Assembly: GCA_030747595.1 (NCBI GenBank)
Contig: JASLKK010000014.1
Coordinates: 1 to 46,516, forward strand
From: Acidimicrobiales bacterium
GTDB taxonomy: Bacteria > Actinomycetota > Acidimicrobiia > Acidimicrobiales > MedAcidi-G1
Reading direction: 5' to 3'
DNA length: 46,516 bases
Shown here: piece by piece, positions 8,423 through 17,052 of the stretch
Layout: every line of letters starts with the position of its first letter
Position numbering within the stretch: the first letter of the stretch is position 1
The notes under the pieces: generated by a model
What the model was told of the DNA's origin: nothing
Databases searched by the model: none
What the model saw: the letters and a program-made list of their open reading frames with translations, nothing else
Translations under genes and position numbers: made by a program

Positions 8423-9136
8423 CTATTTGGAAACGGGTGCGAAAAGGTCTGGCATCGACTCCATGATCGGAAAGCCGCGGCCACAGGCCTGATCGACGAA
8501 GGCCCCCAGACGTTGGGCCGACAGATCCAGGTCCCCGGCTTCGACCATCTGGGAGTCGAGCACGTAGGTGAAGACCAGGGCCTGAAGGCGCGGCATGGTA
8601 ACCGTCTCGGGGTTCAGGCGGTCCAGTTGGATTCCCAGATCGGCGTAGACCCGGTTCAACAGGCCCACGTCGGCTCGGAGCTCGGCGGGCACCCGGTTGT
8701 TGGTCCACGCCAGGAGGTTCCGGGTGGCCAGCAACAGGGCGTGTTGGCTGCGTGGATCCAAGAGGCCGTCGTCGGGCAGCACCCGCTCCACCTCGAGGAT
8801 CAACTCGCCGGACTCGACGGCCAACTCAGCGCAGAAACCAGCGGCCGCCTCGGGAATCGGTCCGCCAGCCAACGAGGTGGTCGGGGCAACGCTGGTCGAC
8901 GGCGCCATCGACGTCGAGGCAGGCACGGTGGTGCTCGGAGTCACCGTCATCGGGGGGGCCTCAGTGGTCGCGGGCGCCGACGTGGTAGCCGGGGTCTCTC
9001 CGATAGTCGTAGGGGGTGGGGCTGTCAGTGTCGACCCCCCACCACACGCCGATACCACCAGACTGGTTAGCGCGATCAAGACCGGCACCACAGTTCGTAA
9101 GACGGATCTGATCACCGCCGCGCCACCTTCCGACAT
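8423..9136 (-). CDS. Lipoprotein with Thr/Pro-rich linker, paralogue of the upstream gene
   Basis: 237 residues from the ATG at 9136. It has a lipoprotein signal ending in LVVSAC (Cys31), then a roughly 60-residue Thr/Pro/Ala/Ser linker, then a soluble domain beginning near GFCAELAVESGEL. The start shares one base with the stop of the preceding lipoprotein (TGATG), so the two are coupled; an ATG 9 nt upstream is the alternative. The segment AWTNNRVPAELRADVGLLNRV resembles AWLVDEVPPDLRDDAKLVRET in the upstream lipoprotein, so the domains appear homologous. No known family. Probably anchored on the outer face of the membrane. Confidence 0.75.
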   Translation of the reverse strand: MSEGGAAVIRSVLRTVVPVLIALTSLVVSACGGGSTLTAPPPTTIGETPATTSAPATTEAPPMTVTPSTTVPASTSMAPSTSVAPTTSLAGGPIPEAAAGFCAELAVESGELILEVERVLPDDGLLDPRSQHALLLATRNLLAWTNNRVPAELRADVGLLNRVYADLGIQLDRLNPETVTMPRLQALVFTYVLDSQMVEAGDLDLSAQRLGAFVDQACGRGFPIMESMPDLFAPVSK

Positions 9137-10224
9137 CAGCCCCACATGCCGGTCAGGAACTCGAACAACATCGACGAGGAATCACCACAGGTAGCGATCG
9201 TCCAGTCACGAAGGCGTGCGGCTGCCGGGTCCACCTCGTCCATGTCTGCCTCAAGGTCCGCCGCGACACGGGCCATCATCCCCAGGAAGGCCGCCATCCG
9301 TGCCTCGTTCGCTGCGGAATCGGCCGCTAGGTCGTCCTCGGAAGCTTCAGCCAGGTCCCCGAGAGCCTCAGCCATGAGGGTCCCGATCCGGCCGGTGGTC
9401 TCCCGTACCAGTTTGGCGTCATCCCGCAGATCCGGAGGGACCTCGTCGACCAGCCAGGCAAAGACCTCGTCGGTCACCCGGAAGACGCCCACCAGTGCGA
9501 ACGGATCCGGCTCGGCCCCCGGCTCTGGTTCCATTTCCATGAGGGTGGCCATCATCAGCCCGAGGTGTTCGGCCAGACCGGCACAAACCGCCGGGGCATC
9601 GGTCGATATGTCCAACATGGCCTCGGCCGAGCATCGAATCATGTTGGCCATCACCGGGGTGTCCAACAAAAGGTCCATGGCCTCGTCGTCGTCGAGGTTC
9701 ACCACACCGGTCTCGAACCGCTCCTCCAGGTAGGGAACGAGGTCATCGGCCGTAACCCCCTTGAGCATGCACGCGGGTTCGATGGGCGGTGCATCGGGAT
9801 CGGCGGCGAGCGACTGGCCGATGCCCAGGCCCACCACGGCGACCACTAGGTCACAGTCCCGAAGGGCGGCCACCGCTAGGGACGCTTGGTCGGGACGGGG
9901 ACCATTTCGGGTTAGGGCCACTACCTCAGCCGGATCCACCTCGACCAGCAGACGGTCAGCCACGCACCCCAAGTCGGCCTCGGTGAGACCCTCGAGAATC
10001 GGTGCGGCAGCCGACACATCGGACACAAACCCGCTACGGGCGTCGTCCGATGAAACCGTGGTGGTCGACACCGACAGCATCGTGGTCGAGACCGCCTCGG
10101 TGGTCCCGGGGTCGGCATCGGCCGCGACCGTACCGCCGTGAGTGGCTCCCGAACCACAGGCCGAGATCACGAACAGCGCGCTAAACAGGAGACCGACTAG
10201 CGCCGATCGTGGATTGGTCCTCAT
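9136..10224 (-). CDS. Lipoprotein, acidic helical extracytoplasmic domain
   Basis: 362 residues from ATG 10224. The signal MRTNPRSALVGLLFSALFVISAC gives a lipobox with Cys23. A short Thr-rich linker follows, then a long acidic, Met/Ala/Asp-rich helical region with several cysteines (GCVADRL, RDCDLVV, PACMLKG, IRCSAEA, VCAGLAE, IATCGDS), which may form disulfides outside the cell. The C-terminal part is related to the next gene's domain. The open frame extends upstream to 10329 but overlaps ask, and the lipobox fixes the start. Function unknown; its placement between ask and asd is odd. Confidence 0.75.
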   Translation of the reverse strand: MRTNPRSALVGLLFSALFVISACGSGATHGGTVAADADPGTTEAVSTTMLSVSTTTVSSDDARSGFVSDVSAAAPILEGLTEADLGCVADRLLVEVDPAEVVALTRNGPRPDQASLAVAALRDCDLVVAVVGLGIGQSLAADPDAPPIEPACMLKGVTADDLVPYLEERFETGVVNLDDDEAMDLLLDTPVMANMIRCSAEAMLDISTDAPAVCAGLAEHLGLMMATLMEMEPEPGAEPDPFALVGVFRVTDEVFAWLVDEVPPDLRDDAKLVRETTGRIGTLMAEALGDLAEASEDDLAADSAANEARMAAFLGMMARVAADLEADMDEVDPAAARLRDWTIATCGDSSSMLFEFLTGMWG

Positions 10225-10303
10225 GGGAACGCCCTCAAGATCGTGTGTGCACCAGGGAAGGTGATCGCCCATTAGGTGAAGGGAGGGATCGGAGAGACGG
10301 GAC

Positions 10304-11521
10304 TTAGGCCTCAGCCAAGCCGAAGGCATCGTGGAGGGTCCTCACCGCATCCTCCACCCGCTCGCCATCGACCACACAGCTCACGCGGATGGCCGACGTC
10401 GAGATCATCTGAATGTTGACTTCGGCGGCTGCCAACGTCTCAAACATGGTGGCGGCCACGCCGGGGTTGGACCGCATACCGGCACCGACCACGCTTACTC
10501 GGGCGATCGAGTCATCCGACGTCACGCCGCCGGCCCCAACCTCGGTGGCCAGACGCTTCGTATGTTCCATGGCCCGTGCCAGATCGGCGTGGGGCACGGT
10601 GAACGAGATGTCGGTCACGCCCTGAGCGGACACGTTCTGCACAATCATGTCCACGTTCACCTCGAGGTCGGCCAGCGCACGGAACACCGTGGCTGCCACC
10701 CCGGGCTGATCGGGCACGCCGGCCAACGTCATCTTGGCCTCAGACGTGTCGTGGGTGACCGCCGAGACGATGGCCTGTTCCATTTCGGGTACCTCCTCGT
10801 CGACCCACGTCCCCTCCTGCCAGGTGAAGGCGGAACGGACGTGGAGGCGCACCCCGTGGGTGCGCGCGTATTCAACCGACCGCATGGCCGGCTTGGGACA
10901 ACCTGTCGCCGTCATCTCCAACAACTCGTCAAAGGAGATGGCGGACATGCGTCGAGCCGTGGGCACGACCCGGGGATCGGTGGTGAACACCCCGGTCACG
11001 TCGGTGTAGAGCTCACAGGCATCAGCGCCTAGGGCGTGGGCGATGGCCACTGCCGTTGTGTCGGATCCGCCACGCCCCAGAAAGGTCACGTCATTGTCGG
11101 TCGACACGCCCTGCGACCCACCGAGCACCGGCACCCGGCCGGCATCCAGCGACGCACGGACACGATCGGGCCGGACATCGACGATCTTGGCGTTCTGATG
11201 GTTGGTGTCGGTCAGGAAGCCAGCCTGGCTGCCGGTGAACGACTCGGAGTCCACCCCGATGTGGTGCAGGGCCATGCATACGAGCGCCATGGCCTTGCGT
11301 TCACCGGCCGTGATGAGCATGTCCATCTCACGGCCCGGGTGGGTAACCGACACCTCGCCGGCCAGCCGCAGCAACTCGTCGGTCTCCTTGCCCATAGCCG
11401 AGACCACGAGGACCACCTGGTCGCCACGCCGCACGGTTCGGGCAACGTGATCGGCTACCTCGCGCATGCGATCCGCATCCGCGACCGAGGTGCCTCCGAA
11501 CTTCTGGACGATGAGTGCCAC
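10304..11521 (-). CDS. lysC: Aspartate kinase
   Basis: 405 residues. It opens with VALIVQKFGGTSVAD (the KFGGTS nucleotide/aspartate site) and has GRGGSDTTAVA and LYTDVTGVFTTDPR in the kinase domain, followed by two C-terminal ACT domains (PGVAATVFRALADLEVNVDMI and PGVAATMFETLAAAEVNIQMI) that usually bind lysine or threonine. It phosphorylates aspartate in the first step of lysine, threonine and methionine synthesis. GTG 11521 is chosen because homologues start right before the KFGG segment. In this group an internal start often yields a separate ACT-only beta subunit; I did not locate one here. Divergent from the cyclophilin gene. Confidence 0.95.
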   Translation of the reverse strand: MALIVQKFGGTSVADADRMREVADHVARTVRRGDQVVLVVSAMGKETDELLRLAGEVSVTHPGREMDMLITAGERKAMALVCMALHHIGVDSESFTGSQAGFLTDTNHQNAKIVDVRPDRVRASLDAGRVPVLGGSQGVSTDNDVTFLGRGGSDTTAVAIAHALGADACELYTDVTGVFTTDPRVVPTARRMSAISFDELLEMTATGCPKPAMRSVEYARTHGVRLHVRSAFTWQEGTWVDEEVPEMEQAIVSAVTHDTSEAKMTLAGVPDQPGVAATVFRALADLEVNVDMIVQNVSAQGVTDISFTVPHADLARAMEHTKRLATEVGAGGVTSDDSIARVSVVGAGMRSNPGVAATMFETLAAAEVNIQMISTSAIRVSCVVDGERVEDAVRTLHDAFGLAEA

Positions 11522-11625
11522 GGGGCTCCACGCTACCGGCGCCCCATGCGCCGTCTGTTGCAGGTTCCTGGTGGGCACCGGTCCGATCGATCCGCTCCCG
11601 GTCTTCGTCGGTAGGGTGCCGATCC

Positions 11626-12414
11626 ATGGTCCAGAAGTCCCGACGTCCCAGCTCTCGAGGTTCTGGGCAACAGCGCTCGACCACCGTCCGGGTGGTGGCC
11701 GGCGTGCTGGCCCTGATGATGGTGGGCAGCCTGGCCTTCGTCGTCGTGGGCACCGCCGGGTCAGGGGGCGATGACCCAGTGGCCCTGCCGGTTCCTGACG
11801 ACTGCCCGGCAGACGACAAGTCCGACGCCCCGCGACTGGCGTTCACCAGTCGCCCCTCCTGGTGTCTGTCCCCCGGTGTCTCCTACACCGCGGTCTTCGA
11901 CACCACCGAGGGTGAAATCCGGGTCGCCCTTGACAAGGCCCGCACCCCGGAGACGGTTAACAACTTCGTGGTCCTGACACGGTTCGGCTACTACGACGCC
12001 ACGATGCTGTTCCGGTTCGACCCGTCGATCGACATCATCCAGGGCGGCGCACCGACCACCAATGACTGGTCCGACAGGGGCCCCGGCTACACCATCCCCG
12101 ATGAAGGCGGCGCATACTACGCCACCACTTCGGGCCAACTCTTAGGCCCGTTCACCTATCAGGCCGGCGATCTGGTGATGGCCCGCTCGGCCGGCCCAGA
12201 CAGCTCGGGCGCCCAGTTCTTCTTCGCCACCGGATCCCGGACTTCGCTGCTGGACGCCCAGGGCACCTACATCGTCTTCGGCCACGCCGATGAGGCCGGC
12301 ACGGCAGTGCTACAAGCGATGATGGGCCTCTACGAGGTGGACGAGACCTCGCAGTACGGCGGTGGCCCGAGTCGGGACGTGGTCGTCCGCTCGGTCACCA
12401 TCGAAGCCGACTGA
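11626..12414 (+). CDS. Membrane-anchored cyclophilin-type peptidyl-prolyl isomerase
   Basis: 262 residues. A basic cytoplasmic start is followed by one membrane segment (VVAGVLALMMVGSLAFVVVG, about residues 23-42), then an extracytoplasmic linker with a Cys pair, then a cyclophilin domain from about residue 85. Family marks are TVNNFVVLTRFGYYD, FRFDPSIDIIQGG (where RVIPxFMIQGG is usual), DLVMARSAGPDSSGAQFFFATG and TYIVFGHADEAG. The catalytic Arg and the SQFF-type segment are near-canonical (GAQFFFA). It probably assists folding of exported proteins. ATG 11626 is the first start giving a normal membrane anchor. Confidence 0.85.
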   Translation: MVQKSRRPSSRGSGQQRSTTVRVVAGVLALMMVGSLAFVVVGTAGSGGDDPVALPVPDDCPADDKSDAPRLAFTSRPSWCLSPGVSYTAVFDTTEGEIRVALDKARTPETVNNFVVLTRFGYYDATMLFRFDPSIDIIQGGAPTTNDWSDRGPGYTIPDEGGAYYATTSGQLLGPFTYQAGDLVMARSAGPDSSGAQFFFATGSRTSLLDAQGTYIVFGHADEAGTAVLQAMMGLYEVDETSQYGGGPSRDVVVRSVTIEAD

Positions 12415-12450
12415 CCGGTCTGACCCCACCCGACACTACGAGGCCGGATC

Positions 12451-13143
12451 GTGCCGATGCCCGGGACGCGTCCGCCCGTCGAGCCGCCTGCCAGTACCTG
12501 GACGTTCCCCCGGGCCGATACGGCTGATGAGAACGGGGTGGTCGGCGTAGGTGCCGACGTAGACCCCGGCACTCTGCTGACGGCCTACCGGTCGGGCCTG
12601 TTTCCCATGCCCGTGGAACCGGATGGCCCCATGGCCTGGTGGTCGCCCGATCCCCGGGGCGTGCTCGAGATCAACGACCTGCGGGTGTCCCGATCGCTGA
12701 GGCGTTCGCTAGGCCGCTACGAGGTGCGTGTCGACACGGCGTTTGCCGACGTGGTGGTGGCGTGCGCTGATCCGACACGCGACCGGGGCTGGATCGATGA
12801 ACGCATCGCTGGGGCCTACACCGAGCTCCACCGTCTGGGCTGGGCTCACTCGGTCGAGGCCTGGGACGACTGCGGCCTGGCCGGTGGGCTCTACGGGGTG
12901 GCGGTCGGCGGCCTATTTGCCGGCGAGTCGATGTTCCACCGACGCACCGACGCCTCCAAGGTCGCCCTACACCACCTCGTCGATCTCATGGGAACCGAAA
13001 CCCATCGCCTGATCGACGTGCAGTGGTGCACGCCGCACTTGGCACGAATGGGGGCCAGCGAGATGGACAGGGATCGCTACCTGGAGCGGCTCGCCGACCT
13101 GGTCACCGTGCCCGGCCCTTGCTGGCCGGGTGAACCGATCTAG
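12451..13143 (+). CDS. aat: Leucyl/phenylalanyl-tRNA--protein transferase
   Basis: 230 residues with the Aat signature set: GVVGVGADVDPGTLLTAYRSGLFPMP near the start, WWSPDPRGVL, then GWAHSVEAWDDCGLAGGLYGVAVGGLFAGESMF and the C-terminal LIDVQWCTPHLARMGA. The enzyme adds Leu or Phe from tRNA to N-terminal Lys/Arg of proteins, marking them for ClpS/ClpAP. The start is GTG 12451 or ATG 12457. Its stop TAG overlaps the stop of the convergent accE-like gene on a shared CTAG. Confidence 0.95.
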   Translation: MPMPGTRPPVEPPASTWTFPRADTADENGVVGVGADVDPGTLLTAYRSGLFPMPVEPDGPMAWWSPDPRGVLEINDLRVSRSLRRSLGRYEVRVDTAFADVVVACADPTRDRGWIDERIAGAYTELHRLGWAHSVEAWDDCGLAGGLYGVAVGGLFAGESMFHRRTDASKVALHHLVDLMGTETHRLIDVQWCTPHLARMGASEMDRDRYLERLADLVTVPGPCWPGEPI

Positions 13144-13361
13144 GAGCCCAGCCCGGTACGGGACCGGCGAATCGGCAAGTCGCCAGCTCGCCACCACCGA
13201 CCCGAGAAGCGCCAGACCCCAGGATCGGGCGGCGTTCGCGCATCGACACCCGACTTCGGCCACAGCGCCTCGACGGCCGCCAGGATGGCCGCCAACTCCT
13301 GAGGGGTCGCACCCTCCGCGGTAACCCGGATGCCTGACTGCGCGGACTGCTCAGATTCCAT
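13140..13361 (-). CDS. Acyl-CoA carboxylase epsilon subunit-like protein
   Basis: 73 residues, placed 24 bp downstream of the carboxylase beta gene in the same direction. The helix EGATPQELAAILAAVEAL matches the PxxEELAAxxAVL start of actinobacterial AccE/PccE epsilon subunits, and the C-terminal WRFSGRWWRAG resembles the W-x-x-S-x-R-x-x-R end. These small proteins stabilise the alpha/beta carboxylase complex and affect its substrate choice. Short and divergent, so assigned mainly by position and the helix motif. Stop codon shared with convergent aat. Confidence 0.65.
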   Translation of the reverse strand: MESEQSAQSGIRVTAEGATPQELAAILAAVEALWPKSGVDARTPPDPGVWRFSGRWWRAGDLPIRRSRTGLGS

Positions 13362-13385
13362 GACCTATTCCTCGATCGCCGCCCG

Positions 13386-14942
13386 CTAGAGGGGCACGTT
13401 TCCGTGCTTGCGGCGAGGAGACTCCTCCTGTTTGGTCACCAACATCCGGAGTCCGGCCACCAGCTTGACCCGAGTGTCGGCCGGGTCGATCACGTCGTCT
13501 ACGTAACCCCGTTCCGCGGCCACGTATGGATTGGCGAACTTCTCCGTGTACTCGTCAATGAGCTCAGCCCGGCGGGTGTCGGGGTCGGCGGCATCCTGGA
13601 GTTCCCGGCGGTGGACGATCTCCACGGCTCCCTGCGGGCCCATGACAGCCAGCTCGGCACTCGGCCAGGCCAGCGACAGGTCCGAACCCACTGACTTGGA
13701 GTCCATGACCACGTAGGCGCCGCCGTAGGCCTTGCGGGTGATGACCTGGATGCGGGGCACGGTGGCCTCGCAGTAGGCGTAGAGCAACTTGGCCCCGTGG
13801 CGAATGATTCCTCCGTACTCCTGATCGACCCCGGGGAGGAAGCCGGGTACGTCTACGAAGGTGATGATCGGCACGTTGAACGCGTCACACGTGCGAACGA
13901 ATCGGGCCGCCTTCTCTGAGGCCTCGATATCGAGCACCCCGGCGAAATGCATGGGCTGGTTTCCCACCACGCCGACGCTGCGACCGTCGAGTCGCCCGAA
14001 GCCGCACACGATGTTGCCGGCCCAGGCCGAGTGGTACTCGAGGAAGTAGCCGTCGTCGAGCACCGTCTCAATAACGGTCCGCATGTCGTAGGGGACGTTG
14101 GCGCTGTCCGGCATGAGGTCGTTCAGCTCGGGACACAGGCGGTCACCGGGGTCATCAGTCTCGACGAGCGGGGCCTCCTCGAGGTTATTGGACGGCAGTT
14201 GGGCCAGTAGGGCCTTGACCTCGTCGAGCACTTCATGTTCGTCTTCACACACGAAGGTGGCCACGCCGGACTTCGTCGAGTGACTGCCGGCACCCCCAAG
14301 TTCCTCGAGGGTGACCTCCTCGCCGGTGACCGTCTTGACCACGTCGGGACCGGTGATGAACATGTGGGACTTCTCACGGACCATGAAGATGAAGTCAGTC
14401 ATGGCCGGGCTATACACGGCTCCTCCGGCGCACGGGCCGAGGACCACGCTGATCTGCGGGATGACCCCCGAGGCCTGGACGTTTCGCCAGAAGATCCCGC
14501 CGTAACCGTCGAGGCTTACCACGCCCTCCTGGATACGGGCCCCAGCCCCGTCGTTGAGGCCGACGAACGGCGCGCCGACGCTGAGTGCCAGGTCCATGAC
14601 CTTGTGGATCTTCTCGGCGAACACCTCGCCGAGCGCCCCGCCGAACACCGTAAAATCCTGGGAGAACAGGAAGACTTTGCGGCCGTCGATGGTGCCCCAC
14701 CCGGTAATCACCCCGTCGGTGTAGGGCCGCTCCTCGATGCCGCTCTCATGCGCCCGATGGCGGGCCAGCATGTCGAGCTCGTGGAAGGACCCCGGGTCAA
14801 GCAGGTACTCGATCCGCTCGCGGGCCAACATCTTGCCCTTGTCGTGCTGGCGCTGAACGGCCCGCTCGGGGCCGGCGTGGATCGCCGACTCGCGGCGTTC
14901 GTTCAAACCGTCGAGACGTTCGGACATCGTGTGATCGGCCAT
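13386..14942 (-). CDS. pccB: Acyl-CoA carboxylase beta subunit, probably propionyl-CoA carboxylase
   Basis: 518 residues forming the two crotonase-like carboxyltransferase domains. The N-terminal half has RIEYLLDPGSFHELD, FSQDFTVFGGALGE and GAGARIQEGVVSLDGYG (oxyanion Gly-rich site). The C-terminal half has RFVRTCDAFNVPIITFVDVPGFLPGVDQE and ITRKAYGGAYVVMDSKS. It transfers the carboxyl group from carboxybiotin to acyl-CoA. The adjacent epsilon-type subunit and the epimerase 1.6 kb away favour propionyl-CoA as substrate. The alpha (biotin) subunit is not in the window. ATG 14942 is chosen over an open upstream extension that would cross the divergent LOG gene. Confidence 0.9.
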   Translation of the reverse strand: MADHTMSERLDGLNERRESAIHAGPERAVQRQHDKGKMLARERIEYLLDPGSFHELDMLARHRAHESGIEERPYTDGVITGWGTIDGRKVFLFSQDFTVFGGALGEVFAEKIHKVMDLALSVGAPFVGLNDGAGARIQEGVVSLDGYGGIFWRNVQASGVIPQISVVLGPCAGGAVYSPAMTDFIFMVREKSHMFITGPDVVKTVTGEEVTLEELGGAGSHSTKSGVATFVCEDEHEVLDEVKALLAQLPSNNLEEAPLVETDDPGDRLCPELNDLMPDSANVPYDMRTVIETVLDDGYFLEYHSAWAGNIVCGFGRLDGRSVGVVGNQPMHFAGVLDIEASEKAARFVRTCDAFNVPIITFVDVPGFLPGVDQEYGGIIRHGAKLLYAYCEATVPRIQVITRKAYGGAYVVMDSKSVGSDLSLAWPSAELAVMGPQGAVEIVHRRELQDAADPDTRRAELIDEYTEKFANPYVAAERGYVDDVIDPADTRVKLVAGLRMLVTKQEESPRRKHGNVPL

Positions 14943-15003
14943 GGTCGCCACAGGGTACAGAACGCGGTCGTCCTGTCCGAAAGCAGACCGGTACGGTCCG
15001 GTC

Positions 15004-15609
15004 ATGGCCCTCGACAATGACGCCACGACGACAACCGGTAGGCCCCCATCTGGGAGGCGAGCTCTCGGCGTTTTCTGCGGTTCCCGTTCCGGCACCGACG
15101 ACTCGGCGACCGACCTCGCCCGAGAGCTGGGTGGGGCCATGGCCGCAACCGGAATCGACCTCGTCTACGGGGGTTCGCGGATTGGGGTGATGGGTGCGTT
15201 GGCCGAGGCCGTGTTGGATGCCGGTGGCCGGATCATCGGTGTGATCCCGTCGGGCCTGTTCGGCGATGAGATGCCACATTGTCGCCTCACCGAGCGCATC
15301 GAGGTGGCGGACATGCATGAGCGAAAGCGCATCATGTACGCCCGATCCGACGCTTTCTGCTGCCTGCCCGGCGGGTACGGCACCCTCGAGGAGTTGTTCG
15401 AAGCAGCCACCTGGACCCAGCTGGGCCTCCACGATCGGCACAAGCCGGTTGCCCTGTTAGACGGAGGCGCACCCGGATCACCCGGCTACTGGTCCCTCCT
15501 CGAGGCGTTCCTGGACGCCATGGTGGATGCGGGTTACGCAAAGCCTGAGAACCGCGGCATCGTCAAGCGGGTGGAAACGGTGGCCGAGGTTCTCTCGCTG
15601 CTGGACTGA
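15004..15609 (+). CDS. LOG-family nucleoside-monophosphate phosphoribohydrolase
   Basis: 201 residues. It has the Rossmann-like start VFCGSRSG, YGGSRIGVMGALAEA, the catalytic-site helix MHERKRIMY, and the family motif PGGYGTLEE (122-130). Plant and bacterial LOG proteins remove ribose phosphate from adenine-type nucleotides (cytokinin activation in plants); many bacterial members act on AMP or an unknown nucleotide. It was long mis-annotated as lysine decarboxylase. Divergent from the carboxylase gene with 61 bp between the starts. Confidence 0.9.
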   Translation: MALDNDATTTTGRPPSGRRALGVFCGSRSGTDDSATDLARELGGAMAATGIDLVYGGSRIGVMGALAEAVLDAGGRIIGVIPSGLFGDEMPHCRLTERIEVADMHERKRIMYARSDAFCCLPGGYGTLEELFEAATWTQLGLHDRHKPVALLDGGAPGSPGYWSLLEAFLDAMVDAGYAKPENRGIVKRVETVAEVLSLLD

Positions 15610-15635
15610 GACGGGTGCTGGCCGGGCTCGACTAA

Positions 15636-15651
15636 ACCAGTTGCTACTGGT
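15636..15651. terminator. Small hairpin between convergent genes
   Basis: ACCAGT (15636-15641) and ACTGGT (15646-15651) form a perfect 6-bp stem with a TGCT loop. It lies in the short gap between the convergent LOG and 5'-nuclease genes. No T-run; at best a weak terminator. Confidence 0.3.
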
Positions 15652-16559
15652 CAGGTGCGTTCGGCGGCCAGCCGACGGGCCCGTTCGGCAACACGGGGGG
15701 CGTCGATGTGGGCGCACACCGCCTCAAGGTGGTCGGCTGGGCCGGTCCACCGGAGGTCCTCCACGTCGTCCATGACCGGGGCATCGAGGTCCAGGGTGGC
15801 CAGATGCCGGTAGAGCTCGGCGTCGTCGCGCCGCTCGACCAACGTGGCAGCCAGCTTGGCGGCGCTCCGCACCGTGACATCCCAGTCCTCGGCGTCAGCC
15901 GGGATCGATTCGAGGTGGCCGTACCGGGCCAGCACGACCGAAGAGGACTTGGCACCCCAGCCAGGAAGACCGGGGATGCCGTCAGCGGTATCGCCGACCA
16001 GGGCCAGCCAGTCGGGTATCGAGGTCGGTTCGACGCCGAACTTTTCGACGACGCCCGCCTGGTCGTAGAGGACCTCCCGTCGACGGTCCAGTTGGGCAAT
16101 GCCCGCCGCATCGTCAACCACCTGGGCGAGGTCCTTGTCCGGCGTGCAGATGTGCACGGCACTGACCCGAGGGTCGGCGCCGGCCCGTACCGCCGCGGCA
16201 CCCATCGCGTCGTCGGCCTCGTGAGCCACCATGGCGAAGACAGTGAAGCCCGCCGCCTCCAGCACAGCCTCCAATAGCGGGAACTGAGCAAACAGCTCGG
16301 GAGGCGTTCCCTCGCCCGTCTTGTAGCCGTCGAACAGGTCGTTGCGGAACGACTCGACCACCCGGTCGGTCGCCACTCCCACGTGAGTAGCGCCGTCAGC
16401 CAGCAGACCAAGCATCGATCCCAGCACCCCCCGGGTGGCCGCTACCTCGACGCCCTCGGTCGTTATGTGGGACGGCACGGCGAAGTGGTACCGGAAGAGC
16501 TCGTAGGTGCCGTCTACGAGATGGACGACCGGGATGCGGCCGGGATCGTTCACCGTCAC
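15651..16559 (-). CDS. Stand-alone 5'-3' exonuclease (PIN-like/H3TH)
   Basis: 302 residues resembling the N-terminal 5'-nuclease domain of DNA polymerase I. Acidic metal-site residues occur at VVHLVDGTYELFRYHF (D16), VGVATDRVVESFRNDLFDGYKTG, VAHEADDAMGAAA and CTPDKDLAQVVDD. The helix-three-turn-helix DNA-binding segment is ALVGDTADGIPGLPGWGAKSS. No polymerase domain is attached. Such free nucleases trim flaps or RNA primers. It begins 4 bp after the epimerase gene's stop, so the two are one transcript. Confidence 0.85.
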   Translation of the reverse strand: MTVNDPGRIPVVHLVDGTYELFRYHFAVPSHITTEGVEVAATRGVLGSMLGLLADGATHVGVATDRVVESFRNDLFDGYKTGEGTPPELFAQFPLLEAVLEAAGFTVFAMVAHEADDAMGAAAVRAGADPRVSAVHICTPDKDLAQVVDDAAGIAQLDRRREVLYDQAGVVEKFGVEPTSIPDWLALVGDTADGIPGLPGWGAKSSSVVLARYGHLESIPADAEDWDVTVRSAAKLAATLVERRDDAELYRHLATLDLDAPVMDDVEDLRWTGPADHLEAVCAHIDAPRVAERARRLAAERT

Positions 16560-16563
16560 CCCC

Positions 16564-16977
16564 CTACTCCTGAATCCCTTCCTGGACCAGTTCGATCAGG
16601 GTGCCGAACGATCCCTTGGGATGGACGAAGGCCACTGTCGTTCCTCGGGACCCCGGTCGGGGTTCAGGATCGATTGCGCGGCCGCCGGCGGCCACGATGG
16701 CAGCCAACGCCTCAGCGCAGTCGTCCACCCGGTAGCCGACATGGTGGATGCCCTCACCCCGCTTGGCCAAGAATGTGGTGATGGCCGAACCGGGTCGGGT
16801 CCCAGTGGTTAGTTGGAGATAGGACTCGCCGATCTTGAGGAGCGCTTCCTCGACACCATCAATCTCGACCACCTCCCGGTGGTGGACCTCGGCGCCGAAG
16901 GCCCGCTGGTGGTAGTCGATGGCCGCCTCAAGGTCATGAACGGCAATGGCCACATGGTCGATCTGGGTTAGCAGCAC
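16564..16977 (-). CDS. mce: Methylmalonyl-CoA epimerase
   Basis: 137 residues from GTG 16977, which has an ideal AGGAGG six bases upstream. It is a glyoxalase-fold protein with the metal ligands expected for the epimerase: IDHVAIAVHDLEAA (first His), LQLTTG (Gln-containing strand), GEGIHHVGYRVDD (second His) and FGTLIELVQ (Glu). It interconverts S- and R-methylmalonyl-CoA between propionyl-CoA carboxylase and methylmalonyl-CoA mutase. An open frame upstream to 17145 lacks homology and crosses the DnaA-box-like region, so it is rejected. Confidence 0.9.
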   Translation of the reverse strand: MLLTQIDHVAIAVHDLEAAIDYHQRAFGAEVHHREVVEIDGVEEALLKIGESYLQLTTGTRPGSAITTFLAKRGEGIHHVGYRVDDCAEALAAIVAAGGRAIDPEPRPGSRGTTVAFVHPKGSFGTLIELVQEGIQE

Positions 16978-17052
16978 GAGGTGCCTCCTGTCTGGTTCGG
17001 TTTCCGGTTCGTCCTCAGGTGCCGAGGGTCGAAACAGCAACCCCGACCGTGG

